Of a stretch of DNA of 64,000 bases, positions 48,448 to 57,249 are shown one piece after another (the first letter of the stretch is position 1; each line of letters opens with the position of its first letter). Both the position numbers and the translations under genes were made by a program. A model generated the notes under the pieces. It had not been told where the DNA came from, did not search any database, and was given only the letters and a program-made list of their open reading frames with translations. The DNA lies in assembly GCF_042731755.1 (NCBI RefSeq), contig NZ_JBHWLR010000014.1:93273-157272 (forward strand), given 5' to 3'. This stretch comes from Promicromonospora sp042731755. Lineage in GTDB: Bacteria; Actinomycetota; Actinomycetes; Actinomycetales; Cellulomonadaceae.

Positions 48448-49794
48448 TCACGGCTTGACGTGGCCGTCGCCCGTGACCACCCACTTCGTGGTGGTCAGCT
48501 CGGTCAGTCCCATGGGGCCGCGCGCATGCAGCTTTTGCGTGGAGATGCCGATCTCGGCACCCAGGCCGAGCTCGCCGCCGTCGGTGAACCGGGTCGACGC
48601 GTTCACCATCACCGCGGCGGAGTCCACCTCCGCGACGAACCGGTCCGCCGCCGCGATGTCCCGCGTCACGATGGCCTCGGTGTGCCCGGAGGACCAGGTG
48701 CGGATGTGCTCGATCGCCTCGTCCAGCGACGGGACCACCCGCACGCCGAGCTCCAGCGCGAGGTACTCCGTTGCCCAGTCCTCGTCCGTGGCGGGAAGCA
48801 CGGTGGCTCCCTCGGGGGCAAAGGACAGGGCTGCCGGGTCGCCGTGCAGCACCACGCCGGCGTCGGCCAGCGCGGTCAGCGCCGCCGGGAGGAAGGCCGG
48901 CGCGGCGTCCTCGTGCACGAGCAGCGTCTCGGCCGCGTTGCACACGCCGACGCGCTGGGTCTTGGCGTTCATCACGATCGCGACGGCCATGCCGACGTCG
49001 GCCGACGCGTCCACGTAGACGTGCACGTTGCCCACGCCCGTCTCGATGACGGGCACCAGGGACTCGCGCACGACGGTCTGGATGAGGTCGGCGCCGCCGC
49101 GCGGGATCAGCACGTCCACCAGGCCGCGGGCGCGCATGAGCGCCACGCCGCCCGCGCGGCCGTAGGCGTCGATCGACTGGACCAGGTCGGCGGGCAGGCC
49201 GCGCGCCGCCAGGGCGCCCTGCATCACCGCGACGATCACCGCGTTGGACGACGCCGCCGCGCTGCCCCCGCGCAGGATCACCGCGTTGCCGGACTTCAGG
49301 GCCAGCCCCGCGGCGTCCACGGTCACGTTCGGGCGGGCCTCGTAGATCATGCCGACCACGCCCATCGGGACGCGGACCTGGCGCAGGCGCAGGCCGTTCG
49401 GCAGGGTCTGCCCGCGCACCACCTCGCCGACCGGGTCGGGCAGGCCGGCGACGTCGCGCAGCGCGGCCGCGATCTGGCCGATCCGCTCGGGGGTCAGGGC
49501 GAGCCGGTCCAGCAGGCCGTCCGACATCCCGTTGGCGCGGCCGCGCTCCAGGTCCTCGGCGTTGGCTGCGACGATCTCGTCGGCGGCGGCCACCAGGGCG
49601 TCCGCGACGGCGCCCAGCGCGGCGTCCTTGGTCATGCGGTTCGCCGTGGCCAGGGTGCGCGAGGCGACCTTGGCGCGCCGGGCGACGTCGCGCACCGCCT
49701 CGGTGACGTCCTGGGTGCCCGACGGCGGCGGGGTGCCGGCTCCCGCGGAATCGCCCCCGGCAGGTGTCGCCTCGTACTGGCTCACGATCGTCAT
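48448..49794 (-). CDS. proA: Glutamate-5-semialdehyde dehydrogenase (gamma-glutamyl phosphate reductase)
   Basis: 448 residues of the ALDH superfamily. A flexible 30-residue N-terminus, then VRDVARRAKVASRTLATANR; PMGVVGMIYEARPNVTVDAA; LIPRGGADLIQ; the catalytic Cys in QRVGVCNAAETLLV; and GLGAEIGISTQKLHARGPMG near the end. It reduces gamma-glutamyl phosphate in proline synthesis and pairs with proB, which is upstream in the same direction (96 bp gap). Confidence 0.97.
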   Translation of the reverse strand: MTIVSQYEATPAGGDSAGAGTPPPSGTQDVTEAVRDVARRAKVASRTLATANRMTKDAALGAVADALVAAADEIVAANAEDLERGRANGMSDGLLDRLALTPERIGQIAAALRDVAGLPDPVGEVVRGQTLPNGLRLRQVRVPMGVVGMIYEARPNVTVDAAGLALKSGNAVILRGGSAAASSNAVIVAVMQGALAARGLPADLVQSIDAYGRAGGVALMRARGLVDVLIPRGGADLIQTVVRESLVPVIETGVGNVHVYVDASADVGMAVAIVMNAKTQRVGVCNAAETLLVHEDAAPAFLPAALTALADAGVVLHGDPAALSFAPEGATVLPATDEDWATEYLALELGVRVVPSLDEAIEHIRTWSSGHTEAIVTRDIAAADRFVAEVDSAAVMVNASTRFTDGGELGLGAEIGISTQKLHARGPMGLTELTTTKWVVTGDGHVKP

Positions 49795-49889
49795 GCGTCG
49801 AGAGTACGTCGGGCGCGGGCGGATGCCGAGGGCGATTCCGTGGTGCGGACGCGGGCAGGTGACCGAAGTCGGAGGACCCGCGGGTCAGC

Positions 49890-51077
49890 TCAGCGGCCGT
49901 TCTCCAGCACCAGGTCGTCACGGTGCACCACCACGCGGTCGTACCCCTCCCCCAGCTCCTCGCGCAGCGCGTAGGTGGAGCGGCCCAGCAGCGCGGGCAG
50001 GTCGCTCGCGTCGAAGGCGACGAGCCCCCGGGCGACGACGACGCCGTCCGGCGCGACGAGCTCGACCGGGTCGCCGGCGTCGAACTGGCCCTCGGCCCGG
50101 GTGATCCCGGCGGGCAGCAGCGACGCGCGGCCGCCGAGCACGGCGCGCGCGGCGCCGTCGTCCAGGTGGAGGCGGCCCTGCGTGCGGGCCGCGTGCGCGA
50201 TCCAGAGCCGGCGCGCCGAGGTGCGGCGGCCGGTGGCGGCGAAGAAGGTGCCGACGTCGTCCCCGGCGAGCGCGGCGGCCGCGTTGGCGGTGAGCGTGAG
50301 GACGGCGGGCACGCCGGCGCCGGTCGCGATCCGCACCGACTCCAGCTTGGTGACCATCCCGCCGGTGCCGACGGAGCTGCCGCGCGCCGTCACCTCGACG
50401 CGGGCGATCTCCGCGAGGTCGTCGACCAGCGGGATGCGGCGGGCGCCGGGTCGCGACGGCGGGGCGTCGTGCAGGCCGTCGACGTCGGTCAGGAGCAGCA
50501 GGGCGTCGGCCCGCACCAGGTGCGACACGAGCGCGGCGAGGCGGTCGTTGTCGCCGAACTTCAGCTCGTCGGTGGTGACGGCGTCGTTCTCGTTGATGAC
50601 CGGCACGACCCCGAGCGCGAGCAGCCGCTCCAGCGCGCGCTGGGCGTTGCGGTAGCGGGCGCGGCGGACCGTGTCCTCGGCCGTGAGCAGGATCTGGCCG
50701 ATCTGGATGCCGAACGCCGCGAACTCCTCCTGGTACCGGCCCGCGAGCTGGCCCTGGCCGACGGAGGCCGCGGCCTGCATCGTGGCGAGGTCGCGCGGCC
50801 GGCTCCCCAGCCCGAGCGGCCCGATGCCCGCGGAGACCGCGCCCGACGTGACCAGCACGACCTGCGCCCCCGCGGCCTGCCGGGCTGCGAGCACCTCGAC
50901 CACCCCGCGCAGCGCGCCGACGTCGAGGTGACCGTCCGGGCCGGTGAGCGACGACGAGCCGATCTTGACCACCACGCGCCGGGCGGTGGCGATCGCGGAC
51001 CGCGGGCCCGGGGCGGCCGGGCCGTCCTGGAGTTCCGAGGCGTCGTGGGCGTTCACCGAGGGGTCGAGGGAGTTCAC
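49890..51077 (-). CDS. proB: Glutamate 5-kinase
   Basis: About 395 residues: an amino-acid kinase domain (VVVKIGSSSLTGPDGHLD, QVVLVTSGAVSAGIGPLGL, VPVINENDAVTTDELKFGDN, SSVGTGGMVTKLESVRIAT) followed by a PUA domain (residues ~290-395). It makes gamma-glutamyl phosphate, the first step to proline. Start is set at GTG 51077 with AGAGG eight bases upstream; an ATG at 51119 is the alternative and would add 14 residues. Directly follows obg. Confidence 0.95.
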   Translation of the reverse strand: MNSLDPSVNAHDASELQDGPAAPGPRSAIATARRVVVKIGSSSLTGPDGHLDVGALRGVVEVLAARQAAGAQVVLVTSGAVSAGIGPLGLGSRPRDLATMQAAASVGQGQLAGRYQEEFAAFGIQIGQILLTAEDTVRRARYRNAQRALERLLALGVVPVINENDAVTTDELKFGDNDRLAALVSHLVRADALLLLTDVDGLHDAPPSRPGARRIPLVDDLAEIARVEVTARGSSVGTGGMVTKLESVRIATGAGVPAVLTLTANAAAALAGDDVGTFFAATGRRTSARRLWIAHAARTQGRLHLDDGAARAVLGGRASLLPAGITRAEGQFDAGDPVELVAPDGVVVARGLVAFDASDLPALLGRSTYALREELGEGYDRVVVHRDDLVLENGR

Positions 51078-51138
51078 ACCCTCATCCTCTCCGGAGGCCC
51101 GCCCCCGACGCTCGCTCATTCCACGGGCCGGGCAGTGG

Positions 51139-52656
51139 TCAGCTGTCCTCGGGGTCGGTCCAGTGGCCCGCCTCGCGCTCGGTCCACAGCTCGCGCCGGG
51201 CCTCGGCCTTGGCGTCCATGCGCTCGGTGAACTCGCGCCGCTTGTCGCCGCGCGTGGGCCGCTCGTTCTGGTCGAGCCGCAGGTCGGTACCGCGGCCGCC
51301 CAGCAGCTCCGCGCCGGTCTGCAGCGTGGGCTCCCAGTCGAAGACGACGGCGTTGTTCGGGTCGCCGATACGCACCTCGTCGCCCGCGACGGCGCCCGCC
51401 TTGAACAGGCCGTCCTCGACGCCGAGCTTCGCGAGCCGGTCCGCGAGGAAGCCGACGGCCTCGTCGTTGTTGAAGTCGGTCTGCTTCACCCAGCGCTCCG
51501 GCTTGGTGCCACGCACCTCGAACCAGTAGGCAGTCTCGCCGCCCAGCCGGCGCACGGTGAACTTCGACTCGTTCACGGGGCGCGGGCGCAGCACGATCGG
51601 CGCGGCCTCCGGTGCGGGGGCCTCCGCGCGCGCCTTCTCCACGACCTCGGCCAGGGCGAACTTCAGCTCGCGCAGGCCCTCGTGGGACGCGGTCGAGATC
51701 TCGAAGACGCGCAGCCCGCGCGCCTCCAGGTCGGCCTTCACGAAGTCCGCGAGCTCGCGCGCCTCGGGCACGTCGATCTTGTTGAGCACCACGAGGCGGG
51801 GACGCTCGGCGAGCGGCACGCGGCCGCCCGCGATGCCGATGTCGCCCGAGTACGCGGCGAGCTCGGCCTCGATCACGTCGAGGTCGCTGATCGGGTCGCG
51901 GCCCGGCTCCAGCGTGGCGCAGTCGAGCACGTGCACGATCATCGCCGTGCGCTCGATGTGCCGCAGGAACTCCAGGCCCAGGCCCTTGCCCTCGCTCGCG
52001 CCCGGGATCAGGCCCGGCACGTCGGCCACGGTGAACCGCGACTGGTCGGCCTGCACGACGCCGAGGTTCGGCACCAGGGTGGTGAACGGGTAGTCGGCGA
52101 TCTTGGGGCGCGCGGCGGAGATCGCGGCGATCAGCGACGACTTGCCCGCGCTCGGGAAGCCCACGAGCGCGACGTCGGCGATGGTCTTGACCTCGAGCTC
52201 GACCTCGGCGGCCTCGCCCTCCTCGCCGAGCAGCGCGAAGCCCGGCGCCTTGCGCCGCGGCGACGACAGCGCCCGGTTGCCCAGCCCGCCCTTGCCGCCC
52301 GCGGCGACGACGTACTCGGCGCCCTCGCCCACGAGGTCGGCCAAGACGTTGCCGTCCAGGTCCTTCACGACGGTGCCGTCCGGCACGGTCAGGACGAGGT
52401 CGCCGCCGTTGGCGCCGTCCCGGTCGTCGCCCATCCCCTGGGTGCCCGACGTCGCCCGCCGGTGCGGCGAGTGGTGGTACTCCAGGAGGGTGGTGGTGTT
52501 GGCGTCGACGACGAGCTTCACCGTGCCGCCGTCACCGCCGTTGCCGCCGTCGGGGCCCGCCAGGGGCTTGAACTTCTCCCGGCGGATCGAGGCGCAGCCG
52601 TTCCCGCCGTTACCACCGGCGGCGTGCAGAACCACGCGGTCCACGAAGCTGGCCAT
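51139..52656 (-). CDS. obg: GTPase Obg/CgtA
   Basis: 505 residues: Obg domain of Gly-rich repeats (residues 1-158, VVLHAAGGNGGNGCASIRRE), the G domain with P-loop GFPSAGKSSLI, VADVPGLIPGASEGKGLG and NKID, and a C-terminal OCT domain (FTVRRLGGETAYWFEVRG). It acts in 50S assembly and stress response. Long tail EFTERMDAKAEARRELWTE is typical of actinobacteria. Downstream of rpmA as usual. Confidence 0.97.
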   Translation of the reverse strand: MASFVDRVVLHAAGGNGGNGCASIRREKFKPLAGPDGGNGGDGGTVKLVVDANTTTLLEYHHSPHRRATSGTQGMGDDRDGANGGDLVLTVPDGTVVKDLDGNVLADLVGEGAEYVVAAGGKGGLGNRALSSPRRKAPGFALLGEEGEAAEVELEVKTIADVALVGFPSAGKSSLIAAISAARPKIADYPFTTLVPNLGVVQADQSRFTVADVPGLIPGASEGKGLGLEFLRHIERTAMIVHVLDCATLEPGRDPISDLDVIEAELAAYSGDIGIAGGRVPLAERPRLVVLNKIDVPEARELADFVKADLEARGLRVFEISTASHEGLRELKFALAEVVEKARAEAPAPEAAPIVLRPRPVNESKFTVRRLGGETAYWFEVRGTKPERWVKQTDFNNDEAVGFLADRLAKLGVEDGLFKAGAVAGDEVRIGDPNNAVVFDWEPTLQTGAELLGGRGTDLRLDQNERPTRGDKRREFTERMDAKAEARRELWTEREAGHWTDPEDS

Positions 52657-52705
52657 GTCTCGATCCTCTCAGGTACTGCTCAGGGCGAGCGGCCCGGGGC
52701 CGCTC

Positions 52706-52752
52706 ATGAAAAGACGTGAGGGGGCGCACCGTCACCGGTGCGCCCCCTCACG
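52706..52752 (-). terminator. Rho-independent (attenuating) terminator between rpmA and obg
   Basis: A perfect 16-bp stem (CGTGAGGGGGCGCACC / GGTGCGCCCCCTCACG, 6-nt loop) is followed on the minus strand by TCTTTTC, 12 bp after the rpmA stop. It would reduce read-through into obg and so balance ribosomal protein and GTPase levels. Confidence 0.9.
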
Positions 52753-52763
52753 CGAAAGCCGAA

Positions 52764-53021
52764 TCAGACCTCGGCGGCGACGATGTCGATGACCTTGCGG
52801 CCACGACGGGTGCCGAACTGCACGGCGCCGGCGTCGAGGGCGAACAGGGTGTCGTCCTTGCCGCGGCCGACGTTCACGCCGGGGTGGAAGTGGGTGCCGC
52901 GCTGGCGGACGATGATCTCGCCGGCCTTGACGACCTGGCCACCGAAGCGCTTCACGCCGAGGCGCTGGGCGTTGGAGTCACGACCGTTGCGCGAGGAGCT
53001 CGCGCCCTTCTTGTGTGCCAT
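52764..53021 (-). CDS. rpmA: 50S ribosomal protein L27
   Basis: 85 residues, MAHKKGASSSRNGRDSNAQR start with the typical VNVGRGKDDTLFALDAGAV section. Part of the peptidyl-transferase region of the 50S subunit. Follows rplU in the same direction, 88 bp after it. Confidence 0.98.
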   Translation of the reverse strand: MAHKKGASSSRNGRDSNAQRLGVKRFGGQVVKAGEIIVRQRGTHFHPGVNVGRGKDDTLFALDAGAVQFGTRRGRKVIDIVAAEV

Positions 53022-53109
53022 CTGGCTGACCTGTCTTTCGGGACGAAGGAAGAAGAAGAAGTATCTAGCTCGCGCGGGCTCGCTCGTCAGAGGTGGCCCG
53101 CAGCGGAAG

Positions 53110-53418
53110 TCACTTGATGCCGGTGACCTTGAGGCGGGTCAGCGACTGGCGGTGGCCCTGGCGCTTCCGGTAACCGGTCTTGTTCTTGTACTTGAGGATC
53201 GTGATCTTGGGACCCTTCTCGTCCCGCACGACCTCAGCGGTGACCTTGACCTTCGCCAGCTTCTTCGCGTCGGTGGTCACCTTCTCCCCGTCCACGAGCA
53301 GGAGGGCCGGGAGCTCGACGGTCTCACCGGCGCTCGCCTGGACACGGTCCATGACGACGATGGTCCCGACGGACACCTTCTCCTGGCGGCCACCGGCCTT
53401 GACGATCGCGTAAACCAC
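53110..53418 (-). CDS. rplU: 50S ribosomal protein L21
   Basis: 102 residues. Start is GTG 53418, since the family begins MVYAIVKAGGRQEKV; a TTG two codons upstream is not needed. KTGYRKRQGHRQSLTRLKV near the end is the diagnostic segment. Its promoter (TTGAAC, 17 bp, TAACCT) lies 140 bp upstream. Confidence 0.97.
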   Translation of the reverse strand: MVYAIVKAGGRQEKVSVGTIVVMDRVQASAGETVELPALLLVDGEKVTTDAKKLAKVKVTAEVVRDEKGPKITILKYKNKTGYRKRQGHRQSLTRLKVTGIK

Positions 53419-53557
53419 GTTCAACTCATCTCTCTAGTCTTGGCGTGCGCGCACGACGGAGATCATCGGCTTTGCTGTGACTCGCTCCGCCGCGGCGGTC
53501 GAGTGCGATGCGCCATGGGCACGCAGGACGGGTGCGCAGACAGCACACCGAAGCACA

Positions 53558-53586
53558 AGGTTACGCGATGCCCTCAGCGGGTTCAA
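53558..53586 (-). promoter_or_regulatory. rplU-rpmA promoter
   Basis: TTGAAC (minus strand, 53586-53581), exactly 17 bp, TAACCT (53563-53558). It leaves a leader of about 130 nt before the rplU start, in which several G/C stems could fold; no certain leader motif is visible. Confidence 0.55.
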
Positions 53587-53638
53587 ACCGGCGTAGGCGT
53601 GGCCTTGCCCACCCTGGAGCAAACCTGGGGCGCACGGA

Positions 53639-56347
53639 TCATTCGCCGGGCCGTCCCCAGCCTGCCACCCGCTCGCGGTTCTCGGCCAGCCACCGCTCGG
53701 CGACCTCCTCCGGCTCCTGCCCGTCGTGGTCGACGGCCGCGATGAAGCCGCTGAGGTCCTCGTCCGTGAGGTCGACGTCCCGCAGGACCCGGACTGCCGC
53801 GGGCGACGTCTCCGCCAGGGCGGACGCCCAGGCGACGTGCACGTCGACGTTCTCGTCGCCCTGGTCCGCCGCCCAGGGGATCGACGCGAGGCGACGGAGC
53901 GAGAACTGCTCGTGGATGCCGTCGGGCTCGTACCCGTAGAAGAGCAGGGGCCGGCCCGAGGCGGCCTCCTGCTCGAGCCGCGCCTTGAAGATGGTCGCGG
54001 AGTACGACTCCCCCTCGATCGACTCGTGGCCCGGGCGGTCCAGCCAGGCGGCCAGGTTCTCGGTCGACGCCCAGCCGCGCGGCCCGATCCACATCTCGCC
54101 CCGTCCGTCGCCGTCGCTGTCGAAGAGCGCCGAGACCTCGGGGTCGAACAGGTCCTCCGCCTCCGTCAGCGCCCTCTCGGAGCCGGCCGCGTCGAGGACG
54201 TAGACGCCCTGGGTGCCGGTGTAGGAGTGCTCGCTGAGCTGGATGGTCCCGGCGGCGACCCACTCGCGCACGGCCACCCCCTGGTTCTGGAGCCACAGGT
54301 CGGGGTGGACCTGGACGGCCGGGTTCTCGGCGCCCATCCCGGCGACGGCGTCGACGTGGTCCATCTCCTCGACCTCGACCGTCACGTCCGCCGCCGCGAG
54401 CGCGCCCTTGAGGACCTCGGCCGTGACGCTCGCGCCGGGCCAGCCGGGGTCGGCGACGGTGACGGTGGCGTCCTCGGTCTCGGGAGCCGCCTGCACCTCG
54501 CCCGGGCGCGGGGCGGAGGCGGCGACCGACGTACCGATCTCGCCGTTGAACGCGGTGGGCATGAGCACGACGGCGAGGATGACCAGTGCTGCCGTGCCGA
54601 GGTAGAAGGCGTTGAAGCCCCGGCCGGCGGGGAGCGACTCGACCACGCGGATCGGCCCGTCGCCGTCCCGCGTACGGATCCCGTCCCGCACCTGCGCTGC
54701 CGTGAACTCGCCGGAGTCGAGGATCTCCGAGGGGAGGTAGTACTTCTTGCCGATCTCGCGGAAGCCCTGCTCCAGCCGCCAGATCTGGCTGCTGAAGCCG
54801 TGGATGTTGTTGCGGTCGTAGTCCCGGATCGCGAACATCGCCAGGAACGCGCCACCCGCGAAGACGATCGCGCCGGCGTTGCCCAGCGGGGAGTCGCCGC
54901 GCAGCAGCAGCACGAAGACGATGGAGCCGAGGCCGGTGAGCCAGAGGGCCGCCCGCTCGCCGAGCGACAGCCGGTCCAGGTGGATGGAGAGCCAGCCGTT
55001 GAAGGCGTCCAGGGCGTTCTCCTGCGCCGGGGTGCGCGTCCCGGCCTCGCCGGACAGGGCGCGCTTGATCCGCAGGGCCCGGCTCTCCTTGCCCTCGGCG
55101 GTGGTGTCGTACTCCAGCTCGATGAGGTCCTGGAGCAGCTCGTCCGCCGCGTCCTTGCCCGGCTCGTCGTCGGTGGCGATCAGCCGGCGGACGACGGTGG
55201 CCCGCGCGTCGAGCTCCTGCGTACGCCGTCCGGCGACCTGGGCCAGCGTGAAACCGGCGAGGATCGCGAACAGCCCGGTGATCGCCGCCGCCATCTCCGG
55301 CACCGAGCTCAGCACGTCGCGCGGCAGCACCTGGGCGGCGAGCGCCACGTAGACGGTGGCGACCAGCGACAGGGACAGCGCGTTCATGGACCGGTGGCGC
55401 GCGTGCAGGGTCAGGTTGGAGAAGAGGATCAGGACCAGGCCCACGATGGCGATCGGCCGGACCGGCTCGTCGAAGAGCAGGTACAGGAGCACCACGGAGA
55501 CCGCGGGCGAGAAGTACGGCAGCGAGGACAGCGTGAGCGACTTGTACTCCTGGAACGCCCAGGTCCACGTGATCTCGGCGACCAGGTAGGTCCCGATGCC
55601 GATGAGGCCGCAGACCAGCAGCACCTGGGCGTCGAAGGCGTAGAAGCGCAGGGTGTGCCCGCTGACCCACAACGCCAGCAGCACGGCGGCGAGGGCCGTG
55701 GCGTTGGCCACCGAGATCGCGTAGAACGTGGCGATCGGCCGGGAGCCGACCACCCGGTCGAACGAGCGGGTCGAGTTGATGGCGAAGGGCAGGTAGAGCC
55801 CGCTGCCGACCGCCGCGACGAAGGCCCAGACGATCTCGCCGCTGTCGCCGGACTGCGCCGCCCCGATGTTGGACACGCCGATGGCGGCCGCCCCCACGAA
55901 CGAGGCCAGCACCATCAGCCACTCGTTCCACCGGAGCCTGGCCGCCGTCGCCGGGGAGAAGACGCGCATGGCGACCACGGCGATCAGGGGCCACGTGAAC
56001 GCGATGATCGTCGCGTCGACCTTCGGCGCGCCGTACAGGGCGCGGTAGAAGCCGTAGTACCAGAGGGCGAGGAAGAGGCCCGACACGGCCGCCGAGCCGA
56101 CGCCGGAGAGGCTGTTCCGCCCGCCGCGGAGGACGGCCGCGGTCCTCCTCCGCAGCACGAGTGCACCCACCAGGCTGCTCAGCACGGAGATGGTCCCGGC
56201 CACGACGTAGACCTCGGCGTAGTCCCCGCGGTCCCCGATGATCGAGATGAAGACGGGTTTGAGGGACCAGAACGCGACGGCGGTGAGTGCCGCGACGGTG
56301 ACGGCCGCTACGGACAGCTTCGGGGGGACGGACGTCTCGGTGGCCAA
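53639..56347 (-). CDS. EamA transporter fused to OpuAC-type glycine-betaine-binding domain
   Basis: 902 residues from a TTG start at 56347 with AGGAG five bases upstream. Residues ~10-320 form ten helices of two EamA halves (AVAFWSLKPVFISIIGDRGD, ALWYYGFYRALYGAPKVDAT, LVAEITWTWAFQEYKSLTLS). Two more helices follow (~335-375), a cytosolic helical linker, two helices (~465-505), a cytosolic part and one last helix (~580). After about 15 helices the remaining ~280 residues would be outside and match OpuAC: VTVADPGWPGASVTAEVLKG, PAVQVHPDLWLQNQGVAVRE, DVDLTDEDLSGFIAAVDHDG, VAERWLAENRERVAGW. The fusion places a betaine-type binding domain on a metabolite transporter of a different class. Function is inferred only. 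Confidence 0.88.
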   Translation of the reverse strand: MATETSVPPKLSVAAVTVAALTAVAFWSLKPVFISIIGDRGDYAEVYVVAGTISVLSSLVGALVLRRRTAAVLRGGRNSLSGVGSAAVSGLFLALWYYGFYRALYGAPKVDATIIAFTWPLIAVVAMRVFSPATAARLRWNEWLMVLASFVGAAAIGVSNIGAAQSGDSGEIVWAFVAAVGSGLYLPFAINSTRSFDRVVGSRPIATFYAISVANATALAAVLLALWVSGHTLRFYAFDAQVLLVCGLIGIGTYLVAEITWTWAFQEYKSLTLSSLPYFSPAVSVVLLYLLFDEPVRPIAIVGLVLILFSNLTLHARHRSMNALSLSLVATVYVALAAQVLPRDVLSSVPEMAAAITGLFAILAGFTLAQVAGRRTQELDARATVVRRLIATDDEPGKDAADELLQDLIELEYDTTAEGKESRALRIKRALSGEAGTRTPAQENALDAFNGWLSIHLDRLSLGERAALWLTGLGSIVFVLLLRGDSPLGNAGAIVFAGGAFLAMFAIRDYDRNNIHGFSSQIWRLEQGFREIGKKYYLPSEILDSGEFTAAQVRDGIRTRDGDGPIRVVESLPAGRGFNAFYLGTAALVILAVVLMPTAFNGEIGTSVAASAPRPGEVQAAPETEDATVTVADPGWPGASVTAEVLKGALAAADVTVEVEEMDHVDAVAGMGAENPAVQVHPDLWLQNQGVAVREWVAAGTIQLSEHSYTGTQGVYVLDAAGSERALTEAEDLFDPEVSALFDSDGDGRGEMWIGPRGWASTENLAAWLDRPGHESIEGESYSATIFKARLEQEAASGRPLLFYGYEPDGIHEQFSLRRLASIPWAADQGDENVDVHVAWASALAETSPAAVRVLRDVDLTDEDLSGFIAAVDHDGQEPEEVAERWLAENRERVAGWGRPGE

Positions 56348-56464
56348 GGCCTCTCCTGGTGGACGCGGTCGGGGCGGGCCGCAGTCTATGGGCAGGCCGG
56401 CACGGAACAGGGCACGTGGCGGGCTGGATCCGCGTGTGTCTACCCTGGGCTCAGGTGATACCTG

Positions 56465-57055
56465 ATGGTTTCCGAGCCGGCCGCCGAGCACGACGACATC
56501 GCACGCGCGATGCGCGCCATACCCCGCCGTGACTTCCTGCCCCGGTCCCAGCGGCCGTTCGCCGGCCAGGACCAGCCACTGCCGATCGGACGCGGCCAGA
56601 CCTCCTCCCAACCCACGACGGTGGCCGCCATGCTGCGCCTGCTGCGGGTCCCGCTCGGGGCGCGGGTGCTCGACGTCGGCGCGGGCTCCGGCTGGACCAC
56701 GGCCCTGCTGGCCTACCTGACGGGACCACAGGGGTACGTGCTCGGCGTCGAGCGCGACAGCCGGCTCGCCGAGTGGGGCGCCGCCAACGTCGGGCGCACC
56801 GGGATGGGCTGGGCGACGCTCGTGCAGTCGGCGCCCGGCGTGCTCGGGCACCCTCAGGAGAGCGGCTGGGACCGCATCCTGGTGTCGGCGTCCGCGGCCG
56901 CGCTGCCGCGCACCCTGGTGGAGCAGGTGGGGATCGGTGGCCGGATGGTGATCCCCGTCCGGACCACGCTGCTCCTCATCGAGCGCCTGCCCGACGGGCG
57001 CACCCGCGCGACCGACCACGGCGGCTACCGCTTCGTGCCCCTGATCGAGGACTGA
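56465..57055 (+). CDS. Protein-L-isoaspartate O-methyltransferase-like protein
   Basis: 196 residues. RDFLPRSQRPFAGQDQPLPI, GQTSSQPTTVAAMLRLLRVP, then the SAM motif VLDVGAGSGWTTALLAYLTG and GWDRILVSASAAALPRTLVE are the PCMT family pattern. It would use S-adenosylmethionine to repair isoaspartate or methylate a related acid. Divergent from the fusion transporter. The last 5 codons and stop are repeated as a 15-bp tandem duplication just downstream. Confidence 0.9.
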   Translation: MVSEPAAEHDDIARAMRAIPRRDFLPRSQRPFAGQDQPLPIGRGQTSSQPTTVAAMLRLLRVPLGARVLDVGAGSGWTTALLAYLTGPQGYVLGVERDSRLAEWGAANVGRTGMGWATLVQSAPGVLGHPQESGWDRILVSASAAALPRTLVEQVGIGGRMVIPVRTTLLLIERLPDGRTRATDHGGYRFVPLIED

Positions 57056-57071
57056 CGGATCGAGGACTGAC
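57043..57071. repeat. 15-bp tandem duplication of a gene end
   Basis: GATCGAGGACTGAC at 57043-57056 and again at 57058-57071; each copy carries the methyltransferase's last codons and its TGA stop. A third gene in this window with such terminal microduplication. Confidence 0.9.
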
Positions 57072-57156
57072 ACCCGCGTCCGAAATGTCTGGTGAAGGTA
57101 AACACATCGTCTACAACTCTTCGCGAGGCGTCCACAACTGCCCCTCGGCGCGCCAA

Positions 57157-57172
57157 CCTACGGTCCCGTAGG
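57157..57172. promoter_or_regulatory. Palindrome upstream of desaturase gene
   Basis: CCTACGG-TC-CCGTAGG, perfect 7-bp arms, 78-93 bp upstream of the desaturase start. Palindromes of the TACGG-CCGTA type are recalled before actinobacterial desaturase genes; candidate operator of a fatty-acid regulator. Confidence 0.5.
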
Positions 57173-57249
57173 CTCAAGGGCATCTGCATGACGGGCGGCA
57201 CCGTCCGACTCCACGGCTGGGAAGTCGACCCCGAGCATCTGAGGTCCAG

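Noticed and set aside
45187..53594. TTCAAACCGGCGT shared at both ends of the core operon block
   Set aside because: A 13-base match is expected by chance in a 64-kb biased sequence; one copy is the rplU -35 region.
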